The translations under genes were made by a program, and so were the position numbers. The notes under the pieces are model-generated. The model saw only the letters and a list, made by a program, of their open reading frames with translations, had not been told where the DNA came from and searched no databases. Below are positions 7,207 to 14,009 of a DNA stretch of 14,234 bases, piece by piece (position 1 is the first letter of the stretch; the number at the start of each line of letters is the position of its first letter). The DNA comes from Acetobacteraceae bacterium. GTDB taxonomy: Bacteria > Pseudomonadota > Alphaproteobacteria > Acetobacterales > Acetobacteraceae. The DNA is taken from assembly GCA_947446625.1 (NCBI GenBank), contig CANFIE010000050.1:1-14234 (forward strand), in the 5' to 3' direction.

Positions 7207-8229
7207 CTACAGGGTCACCACGATCTTGCCGAACACCTTGCGTGATTCCAGCCGGTGCAGCGCCGTCTCGTATTCGTCCAGCGTGGTCAGCGTGTCGATC
7301 ACCGGGGTAATCCCCTCGGCCATCTTCGCCAGCCCTTCGGCCACGTTGCGCACATTGCTGCCAAAGCTGCCAATCAACCGCAACTGCCGCTGGAACAGCA
7401 TCATCAGGTTGGTCTCGGCGGAAACCCCGCTGGTGGAACCGCAGGTGACCAACCGCCCGCCCATGCACATGGAAAGCAGGCTGCCCGCCCAGGTGCTGGC
7501 GCCCACATGCTCAAACACCACATCCACGCCGCGCTTCTTCGTCACCTTGCGGCACACGCTCTCAAACCGCTCGGTGGTGTAGTTCACCACATGGTCGCAG
7601 CCCAGCGCCTCGGCCTTGGCGCGCTTTTCCTCGTCGCCCACGGTGCCGATCACGGTGCAGCCAATGGCCTTGGCCATCTTCACCGCCGCGGTGCCAATGC
7701 CTGAACCCGCGGCATGCACCAGCACCGTCTCGCCCGGCTGCAACTGCGCATTGTCGAACAGCATGTGCTGCACGGTGGAAAACCCCACGGCGGCGCATGC
7801 GGCATGCTCGGTCGCCACCGCATCCGGCACCGCCACGCAAAGCCGCGCCAGCACGTTCAGGCGTTCCTGAGCAAAGCCATTCACATGAAAGCCGCGCACG
7901 CCGGCGATGTTCTCGCACAGATTGTCGCGCCCGGCCTTGCAGTAGCGGCAGGTGCCGCAGGTAATGGCGCCATAGGGCACCACCCGCTGGCCCACGCGCC
8001 AGGCGGTCACGCCCTCGCCCACGGCAATCACCTCGCCCACCGCTTCCACACCCACGGAAATGGGCAGGTTGCGCTTGGCGAAGGCCATGCCGCGCCAGCC
8101 CCACACGTCAATGTGGTTCAGCGCCATGGCTAGGTTGCGCAGCTGCACCTCACCGGGGCCGGGCGGCGGCGGCGGTTCAATCTCCACAAGTCGCAGGTCG
8201 CGGTCAGCGAATAATTGCAGCGCGCGCAT
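7207..8229 (-). CDS. adh2XL: Zinc-type MDR oxidoreductase of the VLCFA lipid A cluster
   Basis: 340-aa medium-chain dehydrogenase/reductase. The structural zinc site is intact: CGTCRYCKAGRDNLC places four cysteines at residues 91, 94, 97 and 105. The Rossmann motif HAAGSGIGTAAVKMAKAIG (172-190) binds NAD(P)H. The catalytic zinc site is not classical. Where alcohol dehydrogenases have CGTD and GHE, this protein has NHID (38-41) and GVE (60-62). It may therefore act as an enoyl or quinone-type reductase rather than an alcohol dehydrogenase. Its position between fabF1XL and lpxXL matches the rhizobial cluster. The ATG at 8229 is preferred because GAAGG lies 8 nt before it. A TTG at 8244, overlapping the fabF1XL stop, would extend the protein by five residues but has no ribosome binding site. 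The symbol rests on cluster position. Confidence 0.85.
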   Translation of the reverse strand: MRALQLFADRDLRLVEIEPPPPPGPGEVQLRNLAMALNHIDVWGWRGMAFAKRNLPISVGVEAVGEVIAVGEGVTAWRVGQRVVPYGAITCGTCRYCKAGRDNLCENIAGVRGFHVNGFAQERLNVLARLCVAVPDAVATEHAACAAVGFSTVQHMLFDNAQLQPGETVLVHAAGSGIGTAAVKMAKAIGCTVIGTVGDEEKRAKAEALGCDHVVNYTTERFESVCRKVTKKRGVDVVFEHVGASTWAGSLLSMCMGGRLVTCGSTSGVSAETNLMMLFQRQLRLIGSFGSNVRNVAEGLAKMAEGITPVIDTLTTLDEYETALHRLESRKVFGKIVVTL

Positions 8230-8237
8230 GGCAGCAG

Positions 8238-8242
8238 CCTTC
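8238..8242 (-). promoter_or_regulatory. Ribosome binding site deciding the adh2XL start
   Basis: Minus-strand GAAGG overlaps the fabF1XL stop codon and lies 8 nt before the ATG at 8229. It supports that start over the upstream TTG at 8244. Confidence 0.5.
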
Positions 8243-9497
8243 AAACCGGAGACGCGGCCAGCACCAGGCAGGAATTCTGCCCGCCGAAGCCGAAGGAGTT
8301 GGACAGCACCCGTTCCACCCTGGCGTCGCGCGCCACATTGGGCACCACGTCCAGCACAATGGCGGGGTCGGGGTTGTGGTAGTTGATGGTCGGCGGCAGC
8401 TTCTGATCGCGGATCGTCAGCAGGCTGAACACCGCCTCAATCGCGCCGCTGGCGCTGATGGAATGCCCGATCATTGACTTGTTGGACGAAGCCGGCGGCA
8501 CCCGGGCGCCGAACACCGTCTGCATCCCCAGGCACTCCATCTTGTCATTCTCGGGCGTGGAGGTGCCGTGCGCGTTCACGTAGTCGATCTGCTCCGGCGT
8601 CACCCCGGCATCATCCAGCGCCCGGCGCATCGCCGTCACAATGGTGCTGCCATCGGGGTTGGAGCGGGTGCGGTGGAAGCCGTCGGCAAACTCGCCGCCG
8701 CCCAGCACATAGCCCAGCGGCCTGGCACCCCGCGCCTTGGCATGCGCGGCGCTTTCCAGCACCAGGCAGGCGGCACCCTCGGCCATCACAAAGCCATCAC
8801 GCGTGGCGTCAAACGGCCGAGACGCTGTCTCGGGCGAATCATTCCGCGTGGACAGCGCCTGCAACAGCGAAAACCTGATCAGCGATTCCGGCGTAATGCT
8901 GGCCTCGGTGCAAATGCACAGCACCGCCTCGGCCTCGCCGTACCAAATCGCCTCCATGGCAAACTGAATCGCCGTCACGCCGGTGGCGCAGGCCGTGCTC
9001 AGCGCCAGCGGCGCGCCGCGGGTGCCATACTGCGCAGCCAGCCGGGCAGGGGGGCCAACCAGCAGCGTCCGGTCGCGCCGCATTTCCTCGGGCGGCATAC
9101 CCACCATCGCCGGATAAGTCGGCGTATTGGCCCGGGCGGCGGCGGCCACGCGGTCGGCCATTTCAATCTCAATCGGCGGCATGCCCAGCACCAGCGGCCC
9201 CGGAAAACCACCCTTGCCGCCCAGCCCCGCCATGGCCAGCGCCTCGTCGGCGGCCATTTCGGCATAGCGATGCATGCGGTCAGCCGAGCGCACGAACCGC
9301 CCGCCGGCTTCCTCCGGCAGCATCACCGTGCCGGCGAAACTGGTCTTCAGGTTGGCGGTGTCAAACCGGGTAATCGGTCGCACGCCGGAACGTCCGGCCA
9401 CCAGCGCCGCCCAATTATCCACCACGCCAAACCCCAGCGGAGACACCAGGCCCAGCCCGGTTACCGCCACCACTGGCCTGCCCCGATGGTCCTTCAT
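8241..9497 (-). CDS. fabF1XL: Beta-ketoacyl-ACP synthase II, catalytic subunit (FabF1XL-type)
   Basis: 418-aa condensing enzyme that elongates acyl-ACP by two carbons from malonyl-ACP. All active-site residues are present. The nucleophile is C170 in LSTACATG. The first histidine is H310 in NAHGTSTPENDKME. K340 and the second histidine H345 lie in SNKSMIGHSISASGA. The C-terminal SNSFGFGGQNSCLVL block is also typical of FabF. The ATG at 9497 overlaps the fabF2XL stop by 4 nt (ATGA), and GGAGG lies 4 nt upstream, so translation is coupled. Pairing with a degenerate second ketosynthase directly upstream recalls the KS-alpha/chain-length-factor pairs of type II polyketide systems. Within this operon it most likely extends acyl chains on AcpXL toward 26-28 carbons. 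A housekeeping FabF role is less likely, because none of the core fab genes (fabD, fabG, acpP) is alongside. Confidence 0.92.
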   Translation of the reverse strand: MKDHRGRPVVAVTGLGLVSPLGFGVVDNWAALVAGRSGVRPITRFDTANLKTSFAGTVMLPEEAGGRFVRSADRMHRYAEMAADEALAMAGLGGKGGFPGPLVLGMPPIEIEMADRVAAAARANTPTYPAMVGMPPEEMRRDRTLLVGPPARLAAQYGTRGAPLALSTACATGVTAIQFAMEAIWYGEAEAVLCICTEASITPESLIRFSLLQALSTRNDSPETASRPFDATRDGFVMAEGAACLVLESAAHAKARGARPLGYVLGGGEFADGFHRTRSNPDGSTIVTAMRRALDDAGVTPEQIDYVNAHGTSTPENDKMECLGMQTVFGARVPPASSNKSMIGHSISASGAIEAVFSLLTIRDQKLPPTINYHNPDPAIVLDVVPNVARDARVERVLSNSFGFGGQNSCLVLAASPV

Positions 9498-10624
9498 ACC
9501 GCCTCCACCAGCGCCAGGGCCTCGCCGCGCCAGGGGCCAAAGCCGCTCACCAGCGTCTGCGGCGCCTCGCCGGCCTGGGCCAGCAGCGCGGCCAGGGCCA
9601 CGGCGGCGGCAAAGCTCGCCTCCGCCCCATGGCCCAGCAAATCCCCAATGAAGAGCGGCTGCCCCAACCCGGCCCCGGCCAAAAACGCCGTCTCGGCTGC
9701 CATTGCCTCGGTCACGCCGGTGGCGGTGCTGAACACCGCCGCGCCCGGCCGCAACCGCCCGCCAAACTGGCCCAGCAGCACCGCCGCACTGGCCTCGGCG
9801 GTATCGGCACCCTGGCGCGTTGCCATGCTGGTGGCCACCTGGGTCAGCCGGGCAAAGGGCGTGGCGCCCCGCGCCCGGGCATGCCCGGCTTCCTCCAACA
9901 GCAAAAACGCGCCAATCCCGCCCAGGCAGAACCCGCCGCCATTCGCCCCACGCTCGGCCACCGGCTGCCAGGGGCCGCGCCAGGGCAAGCCGCCGCAGCC
10001 ATAGGTGAACAGGTCATCCCAGCGCGCCGGGCTGGTCGCCCCGCCCACCAGTGCCATCTCACCGCCGCCCAGGGCAATCTTGGCCATGCCCAACCGCAGC
10101 GCATCCGCCGCCGCCGCCTCGCCGCCCATCAGGGTTCGAGACGACCGCGCCACGCCATGCACCATGGTGATGCTGCCAGCCAGCAGGTTGGGCAACTGCG
10201 CCAGGAACAGCGTGGGCCGCAGCCCCGCCATCACCCGCTGATTCAACCAGCCGCCCAACTCCGCCGCCGGCACGCCCGCCATATCGGCAAAAATCGCCTC
10301 ATCCAGCGCGGTATCGCGCTCACCACCGCCGGCGGCCACAATCAGGTCAATCCCGGCGCCCAGGGTCTTGGCCCCGGCCGAATCCAGCGCCAGCCCGGCG
10401 GTAAAGCTGCCCAGCCGCTGCCAGGTTTCCATCTGCCGGAAATCCCGGCGCGGAATTTGGCTCTCAAACGGCAGGCTCGGCAGCGGGTGGATGCTCCAGG
10501 GCGCGAAGCTCGTCTCATCCAGCACCGGCCCGGCCGCCGGGTCGCGCAGCGCGGCCAGATGCGGCGCCAGCCCTTCCCCCAACGAGGTCGCCAGCCCTAT
10601 CCCGGTGATCCAGACCTCGCGCAT
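9494..10624 (-). CDS. fabF2XL: Degenerate beta-ketoacyl-ACP synthase (FabF2XL-type, probably non-catalytic)
   Basis: Thiolase-fold ketosynthase of 376 aa (377 if a GTG at 10627 is used), about 40 residues shorter than FabF1XL. It keeps the N-terminal WITGIGLATSLGEG, the central GGGEMALVGGATSPARWDDL and LLGHGAEASFAAAVALAALL near residue 340. Where FabF has the TACATG nucleophile loop, it has MVHGVARSSRTLMGGE (155-170), with no cysteine. The NAHGTST region reads FSTATGVTEAMAAE, with no histidine. The Lys before the last His is also gone, although that His (H333) remains. It therefore cannot condense by the normal mechanism and may be a chain-length-determining partner of FabF1XL. The ATG at 10624 has GAGG 7 nt upstream and overlaps the fabZXL stop as TGATG. 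Family and cluster role are well supported; loss of activity is inferred from alignment by eye. Confidence 0.85.
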   Translation of the reverse strand: MREVWITGIGLATSLGEGLAPHLAALRDPAAGPVLDETSFAPWSIHPLPSLPFESQIPRRDFRQMETWQRLGSFTAGLALDSAGAKTLGAGIDLIVAAGGGERDTALDEAIFADMAGVPAAELGGWLNQRVMAGLRPTLFLAQLPNLLAGSITMVHGVARSSRTLMGGEAAAADALRLGMAKIALGGGEMALVGGATSPARWDDLFTYGCGGLPWRGPWQPVAERGANGGGFCLGGIGAFLLLEEAGHARARGATPFARLTQVATSMATRQGADTAEASAAVLLGQFGGRLRPGAAVFSTATGVTEAMAAETAFLAGAGLGQPLFIGDLLGHGAEASFAAAVALAALLAQAGEAPQTLVSGFGPWRGEALALVEAV

Positions 10625-11091
10625 CACGCCGCCTCGGGCACGGTCATGCCCAGTGCGCGGCAGCGGTCACGCAGCAATTGCGCCAATTCCGGCGAGGGAA
10701 AGGGCAGGGCGCGCAAGGTCAGTTCCGTCTCGCACACGCGCTTGCCATTGCTGGTAATGCGCGCCGTGGTCACGGCATAGCCCGAGCCTTCGTGCACCAT
10801 GGTGGCCTCAACCTCCAGCGTGGCCTCCGGCAGCACCAGGCTGCGCAGTTTGGCCTCCTTCACGCTGGCCAGCAGAGGCATGCGGCTGAACCCCAGCCGC
10901 CGCGCCAGCAGAAAGCCGCTGGCCTGCGCCATGGTCTCAATCAGCAGCACGCCCGGCATCAACGGAAAGCCCGGCATATGCCCGGCGAAAACCGGGTTGC
11001 CGGCGGCCGGCGGCACGCGGCATTCCGCCACCAGCCGGTCATCATCAACCGCAATCACGCGGTCGATCATCTCGAAGTATTCCAGGCGCAT
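10624..11091 (-). CDS. fabZXL: 3-hydroxyacyl-ACP dehydratase (FabZXL-type)
   Basis: 155-aa hot-dog-fold dehydratase, the expected FabZ length. It removes water from 3-hydroxyacyl-ACP to give the trans-2-enoyl-ACP in each elongation cycle. The catalytic pair is H38 in AGHMPGFPLMPGVLL and E52 in IETMAQASGF, exactly the FabZ arrangement. FSRMPLLASVKEAKLR and VCETELTLRAL are the later strands of the fold. It begins 16 nt after the acpXL stop without a clear ribosome binding site and overlaps the next gene as TGATG, so it is part of one coupled operon. Its place directly after acpXL suggests specificity for very long chains on that carrier. The chromosomal fabZ that normally sits with lpxD and lpxA would be a separate copy. 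Confidence 0.92.
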   Translation of the reverse strand: MRLEYFEMIDRVIAVDDDRLVAECRVPPAAGNPVFAGHMPGFPLMPGVLLIETMAQASGFLLARRLGFSRMPLLASVKEAKLRSLVLPEATLEVEATMVHEGSGYAVTTARITSNGKRVCETELTLRALPFPSPELAQLLRDRCRALGMTVPEAA

Positions 11092-11107
11092 GGCGGTTAG
11101 CGCGCTT

Positions 11108-11392
11108 TCACGGCGCCGGCTTCGCCGCCGCCAATTCCTCGATACGCGTCGCCAGGTTCTTCATCACGAAGTAGGTCTCGGCCGGGGTGCGTCCGGCGTT
11201 GACATCCTGGGTCCAGGCCTCGACCGGCACCTTGATGCCGAATTCCTTGTCGATGGCGAAGACGATATCCAGGAAGTCCAGGCTATCGATACCGAGGTCA
11301 TTGATGACATGCGCCTCGGGCGTGATCTTCTCGCGCGGGACGTCAGACGTCTCGGCGATGATGTCGGCGATGCGGTCGAACGCCGAGGCCAT
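11108..11392 (-). CDS. acpXL: Specialised acyl carrier protein AcpXL
   Basis: 94-aa acidic acyl carrier protein. The phosphopantetheine site is DLGIDSLDFLDIVFAIDKEF, with S37 as the modified serine. The sequence is longer than housekeeping AcpP (about 78 aa). It also has features I recall from rhizobial AcpXL: the start FDRIADIIAETS, the stretch GIKVPVEAWTQDVNAG and the C-terminal YFVMKN followed by a helical tail. AcpXL carries the 27-hydroxyoctacosanoate-type chain that is later moved to lipid A. Minus-strand GGAG (plus 11399-11402) lies 6 nt before the ATG and fixes the start. It is the first gene of the six-gene minus-strand operon ending in lpxXL. Its promoter must lie in the 164-bp gap shared with the divergent TPR glycosyltransferase. 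Confidence 0.93.
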   Translation of the reverse strand: MASAFDRIADIIAETSDVPREKITPEAHVINDLGIDSLDFLDIVFAIDKEFGIKVPVEAWTQDVNAGRTPAETYFVMKNLATRIEELAAAKPAP

Positions 11393-11556
11393 GAGCTTCT
11401 CCAGCGGCAGGAAGGGACAGGGCCAGGGGTTTGGCGCAGTCAGGCCCGAATGGCAAGCGCGCCGGCGGCCCCCGGCCGTCCCAGTCTTGCCAGCAGGCCG
11501 GATTGTTGGAAAAACACAAGGGCAATCCCACCCCGCCGCCGCAGCTTGGAACAGCC
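11393..11556. promoter_or_regulatory. Divergent intergenic region between acpXL operon and TPR glycosyltransferase
   Basis: This 164-bp gap must carry promoters in both directions. The only AT-rich part is about 11502-11526, which includes a GAAAAACACAA run. It is framed by a 6-bp perfect inverted repeat, GGATTG (11500-11505) and CAATCC (11523-11528), with a 17-nt centre. I found no -35/-10 pair good enough to name on either strand. A TTG at 11431 opens the downstream frame upstream of the chosen start, but it has no matching family sequence and the stretch is low-complexity Pro/Gly/Gln. Confidence 0.4.
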
Positions 11557-13938
11557 ATGTCCGCCCGGATCCAGGCGCAATTCGCTACCGCCCTGGCGCT
11601 GCACCAGCAGGGCAGGGTGGCCGAGGCCGAGGCCCACTACACCGAGATTCTGCGCCGCCAGCCTAACCATGCCGAGGCGCTGCACATGCTCGGCGTGGCC
11701 GCCCTGCAGGCCAACCAGCCCGCCCGCGCGGTGGAACGCCTGACCCGGGCGCTGAAGCAGAACCCTCGCATGGCGGTGGCCCACAGCAACCTGGGCCGCG
11801 CCCATGCCATGCAGGGCCATCTGCCCCGCGCCCTGGCCAGCTACGACCGTGCCGTGGCGCTGGAGCCCGGATTCGCCGAGGCCTGGTCCAATCGCGGCCT
11901 GATCCTGCGTGACCTCGGCCGCCTGCCGGAAGCCCTGGCCAGCCTGGACCAGGCCACCCGCCACAACCCAGAATACGCCCGCGCCTGGTCGAATCGCGGC
12001 ACCATCCAGCACGCCATGGGCCAGCCAGAAGCCGCCCTGGCCAGCCTGGACCATGCCCTGGCGCTGAACCCCGCCCTGGCTGGCACCTGGTCCAACCGCG
12101 GCAATATCCTCTGCGCCCTGGAGCGCCCGGCCGAGGCGCTACGCGACTTCGACCAGGCCCTGGCCCTGGAACCCAACTTTGCCGAGGCGCATTTCAACCG
12201 CGCCAACCTGCTGGCCACGCAGCAGCGCCCGGCAGAAGCCCTGGCCGGCTACGCCGCCGCGCTGACCCTGCAGCCCGACTACGCCAAGGCCCATCTGGCC
12301 CGGGCCGATTTGCTGCTGGCCCAGCAACCCGCCCAGGCCCTGGCGGGGTATGACCGCGCCCTGGCCCTGGCGCCGGATGCCGCCGCGCATCTCGGCCGCG
12401 CCAATGCCCTGCTGCTGCTGCGCCGCCCCACCGAGGCCCTGGCCAGCGCCGAGCAGGCCTCCGCCGCCGCCCCCGGCATGGCCGAAGCGCATTACACCCG
12501 CGCCACCGCCCTGCTGCACCTGCATCGCCTGGCCCCTGCCGCCGCCAGCTTCGCCCAGGCCCTGGCCCTGAACCCGGCGCTGGAGCATTGCCACGGCCTG
12601 CTGCTTCACACCCGCGCCCGGCTGTGCGACTGGGAAGGCCTGCCCGAATCGCTCGCCACCCTGGCCGCGGCCATCCGGCGCGGAGAGCGCGCCGCGCCGC
12701 CTTTCCCCGTCCTCGCCCTGCTGGATGACCCGGGCCTGCATCGCCGCCTGGCGGAGACCTGCGCCGCAGCCTTGCCCACCCCGGCCCTGCCCGCCCCGGC
12801 GCCCAGCACCCCTGGCCCGCGCCTGCGCATCGGCTATTTCTCGGCCGATTTCCACCAGCACGCCACCGCCCACCTGATGGCCGAGATGTTCGAGCGGCAT
12901 GACCGCAGCCGCTTCGAGGTCATGGCCTTTTCCTTCGGGCCAGACCAGCGCGACGCCATGCGCGCCCGCCTGCTGCCCTGCTTCGACCGCTTCCTGGACG
13001 TGGCCGCCCTGCCGGATGCCCAGGCCGCTGCCCTGGCCCGGCGCCTGGGCGTGGATATCGCCGTGGACCTGAAGGGCTACACCCAGGATGCCCGGCTCGG
13101 CATCCTTGCCCATCGCGCCGCCCCGGTGCAGGCCAGCTACCTCGGCTATCCCGGCACGCTCGGCGCCCCGTTCATCGACTATCTGCTGGCCGATACCGTG
13201 CTGGTGCCGCCCAGCAGCCAGCACCACTACGCCGAGAAGATTGTCTATCTGCCGGGCAGCTATCAGGTGAATGACAGCAACCGCGCCATCGCCGCCGCCA
13301 CCCCCAGCCGCACCAGCCAGGGCCTGCCGGAAGCCGGCTTCGTGTTCTGCTGCTTCAACAACAGTTTCAAGATCACGCCGGCCTGCTTCGCCGGCTGGAT
13401 GCGCCTGCTGCACCAGGTGCCGGGCAGCGTGCTCTGGCTGCTGGAGGATAATGCCGGTGCCATCGCCAATCTGCGCCAGCACGCCGCCGCCACCGGCATC
13501 GCCCCCGCCCGCCTGGTGTTTGCCCCGCGCCTGCCCGCGCCCGAGCATCTGGCCCGCCACCGCCTGGCCGACCTGTTCCTCGACACCCACCCCTACAATG
13601 CCCACACCACCGCCAGCGACGCGCTCTGGGCCGGGCTGCCGGTGCTGACCTGCCCGGGTGAAAGCTTCGCCGCCCGCGTGGCCGCCAGCCTGCTGCACGC
13701 CGTGGGCCTCGCCGAACTCGCCGCCCCCACGCCGGCCGCGCATGAAGCCCAGGCCCTGCACCTGGCCACCAACCCCGAGGAACTTGCCGCCCTGCGCCAG
13801 CGCCTGGCCGCCAACCGCGCCACCGCCCCGCTGTTTGACGCCGCCCGCTTCACCCGCAACCTGGAAGCCGCCTTCCTGGCCATGCATTCCCGCCACGCCG
13901 CCGGCCTGCCGCCGGAACACATCCATCTGGCCGAATAG
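11557..13938 (+). CDS. TPR-repeat protein with SPINDLY/O-GlcNAc-transferase (GT41) domain
   Basis: 793-aa protein. Residues about 5-345 are roughly ten tetratricopeptide units of 34 aa, such as AEAWSNRGLILRDLGRLPEA. They form a superhelix for protein binding. From about residue 423 comes a GT41 catalytic domain. IGYFSADFHQHATAHLM (about 425-440) is the OGT-like first motif, and ASYLGYPGTLGAPFIDYLL is the central block. FNNSFKITP has K605, the position of the UDP-contacting lysine of human OGT. DTHPYNAHTTASDALWAGLP (676-695) closes the nucleotide-sugar site. It probably transfers a sugar from UDP-sugar onto protein Ser/Thr in the cytoplasm; donor and targets are unknown. The ATG at 11557 has a modest GGAA 5 nt upstream and begins right where TPR homology begins. 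It has no export signal. It is divergent from the acpXL operon, but a shared pathway is not shown. Confidence 0.9.
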   Translation: MSARIQAQFATALALHQQGRVAEAEAHYTEILRRQPNHAEALHMLGVAALQANQPARAVERLTRALKQNPRMAVAHSNLGRAHAMQGHLPRALASYDRAVALEPGFAEAWSNRGLILRDLGRLPEALASLDQATRHNPEYARAWSNRGTIQHAMGQPEAALASLDHALALNPALAGTWSNRGNILCALERPAEALRDFDQALALEPNFAEAHFNRANLLATQQRPAEALAGYAAALTLQPDYAKAHLARADLLLAQQPAQALAGYDRALALAPDAAAHLGRANALLLLRRPTEALASAEQASAAAPGMAEAHYTRATALLHLHRLAPAAASFAQALALNPALEHCHGLLLHTRARLCDWEGLPESLATLAAAIRRGERAAPPFPVLALLDDPGLHRRLAETCAAALPTPALPAPAPSTPGPRLRIGYFSADFHQHATAHLMAEMFERHDRSRFEVMAFSFGPDQRDAMRARLLPCFDRFLDVAALPDAQAAALARRLGVDIAVDLKGYTQDARLGILAHRAAPVQASYLGYPGTLGAPFIDYLLADTVLVPPSSQHHYAEKIVYLPGSYQVNDSNRAIAAATPSRTSQGLPEAGFVFCCFNNSFKITPACFAGWMRLLHQVPGSVLWLLEDNAGAIANLRQHAAATGIAPARLVFAPRLPAPEHLARHRLADLFLDTHPYNAHTTASDALWAGLPVLTCPGESFAARVAASLLHAVGLAELAAPTPAAHEAQALHLATNPEELAALRQRLAANRATAPLFDAARFTRNLEAAFLAMHSRHAAGLPPEHIHLAE
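11881..12186 (+). repeat. 102-bp periodic DNA repeat encoding TPR units
   Basis: The codons for (A/T)WSNRG recur at 11881, 11983 and 12085, exactly 102 bp (34 codons) apart, with only a few base changes between copies. The following A/P-E-A-L segments repeat in step. This is the nucleotide trace of tandem TPR duplication inside the glycosyltransferase gene, not a separate element. Confidence 0.7.
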
Positions 13939-13950
13939 CGCCGCGCCCCG

Positions 13951-13979
13951 TTGACCCCCGCCCCACCCCGGCCTTCAAT
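13951..13979 (+). promoter_or_regulatory. Sigma70-like promoter candidate for the downstream amidohydrolase
   Basis: TTGACC (13951-13956, 5 of 6 to TTGACA) and TTCAAT (13974-13979, 4 of 6 to TATAAT) are separated by exactly 17 nt. The -10 is 30 nt before the ATG at 14010. It lies in the 71-bp gap after the glycosyltransferase stop, so the amidohydrolase may have its own promoter rather than relying on readthrough. Confidence 0.4.
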
Positions 13980-14009
13980 CCGGCCAAAGGGCAGGAAACG
14001 GAACGCGCC

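Noticed and set aside
8568..10004. 478-aa plus-strand open frame antisense to fabF1XL and fabF2XL
   Set aside because: It crosses two coupled ketosynthase genes with intact motifs on the other strand, and is low-complexity Arg/Gly/His.
11431..11556. Extra 42-codon N-terminal extension of the TPR glycosyltransferase from a TTG
   Set aside because: It has no ribosome binding site, no TPR-like or signal sequence, and would fill the divergent promoter region. The ATG at 11557 begins exactly at the TPR homology.
12139..13926. 595-aa open frame antisense to the TPR glycosyltransferase
   Set aside because: It is Gly/Gln/Ala-rich, matches no family, and mirrors a GC-rich gene whose sense frame has clear TPR and GT41 motifs. 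It is a typical high-GC shadow frame.
13970..13985. GGCC-N8-GGCC hairpin after the glycosyltransferase gene as a terminator
   Set aside because: The stem is only 4 bp, there is no T-run, and GGCC is self-complementary and very common at this GC content.
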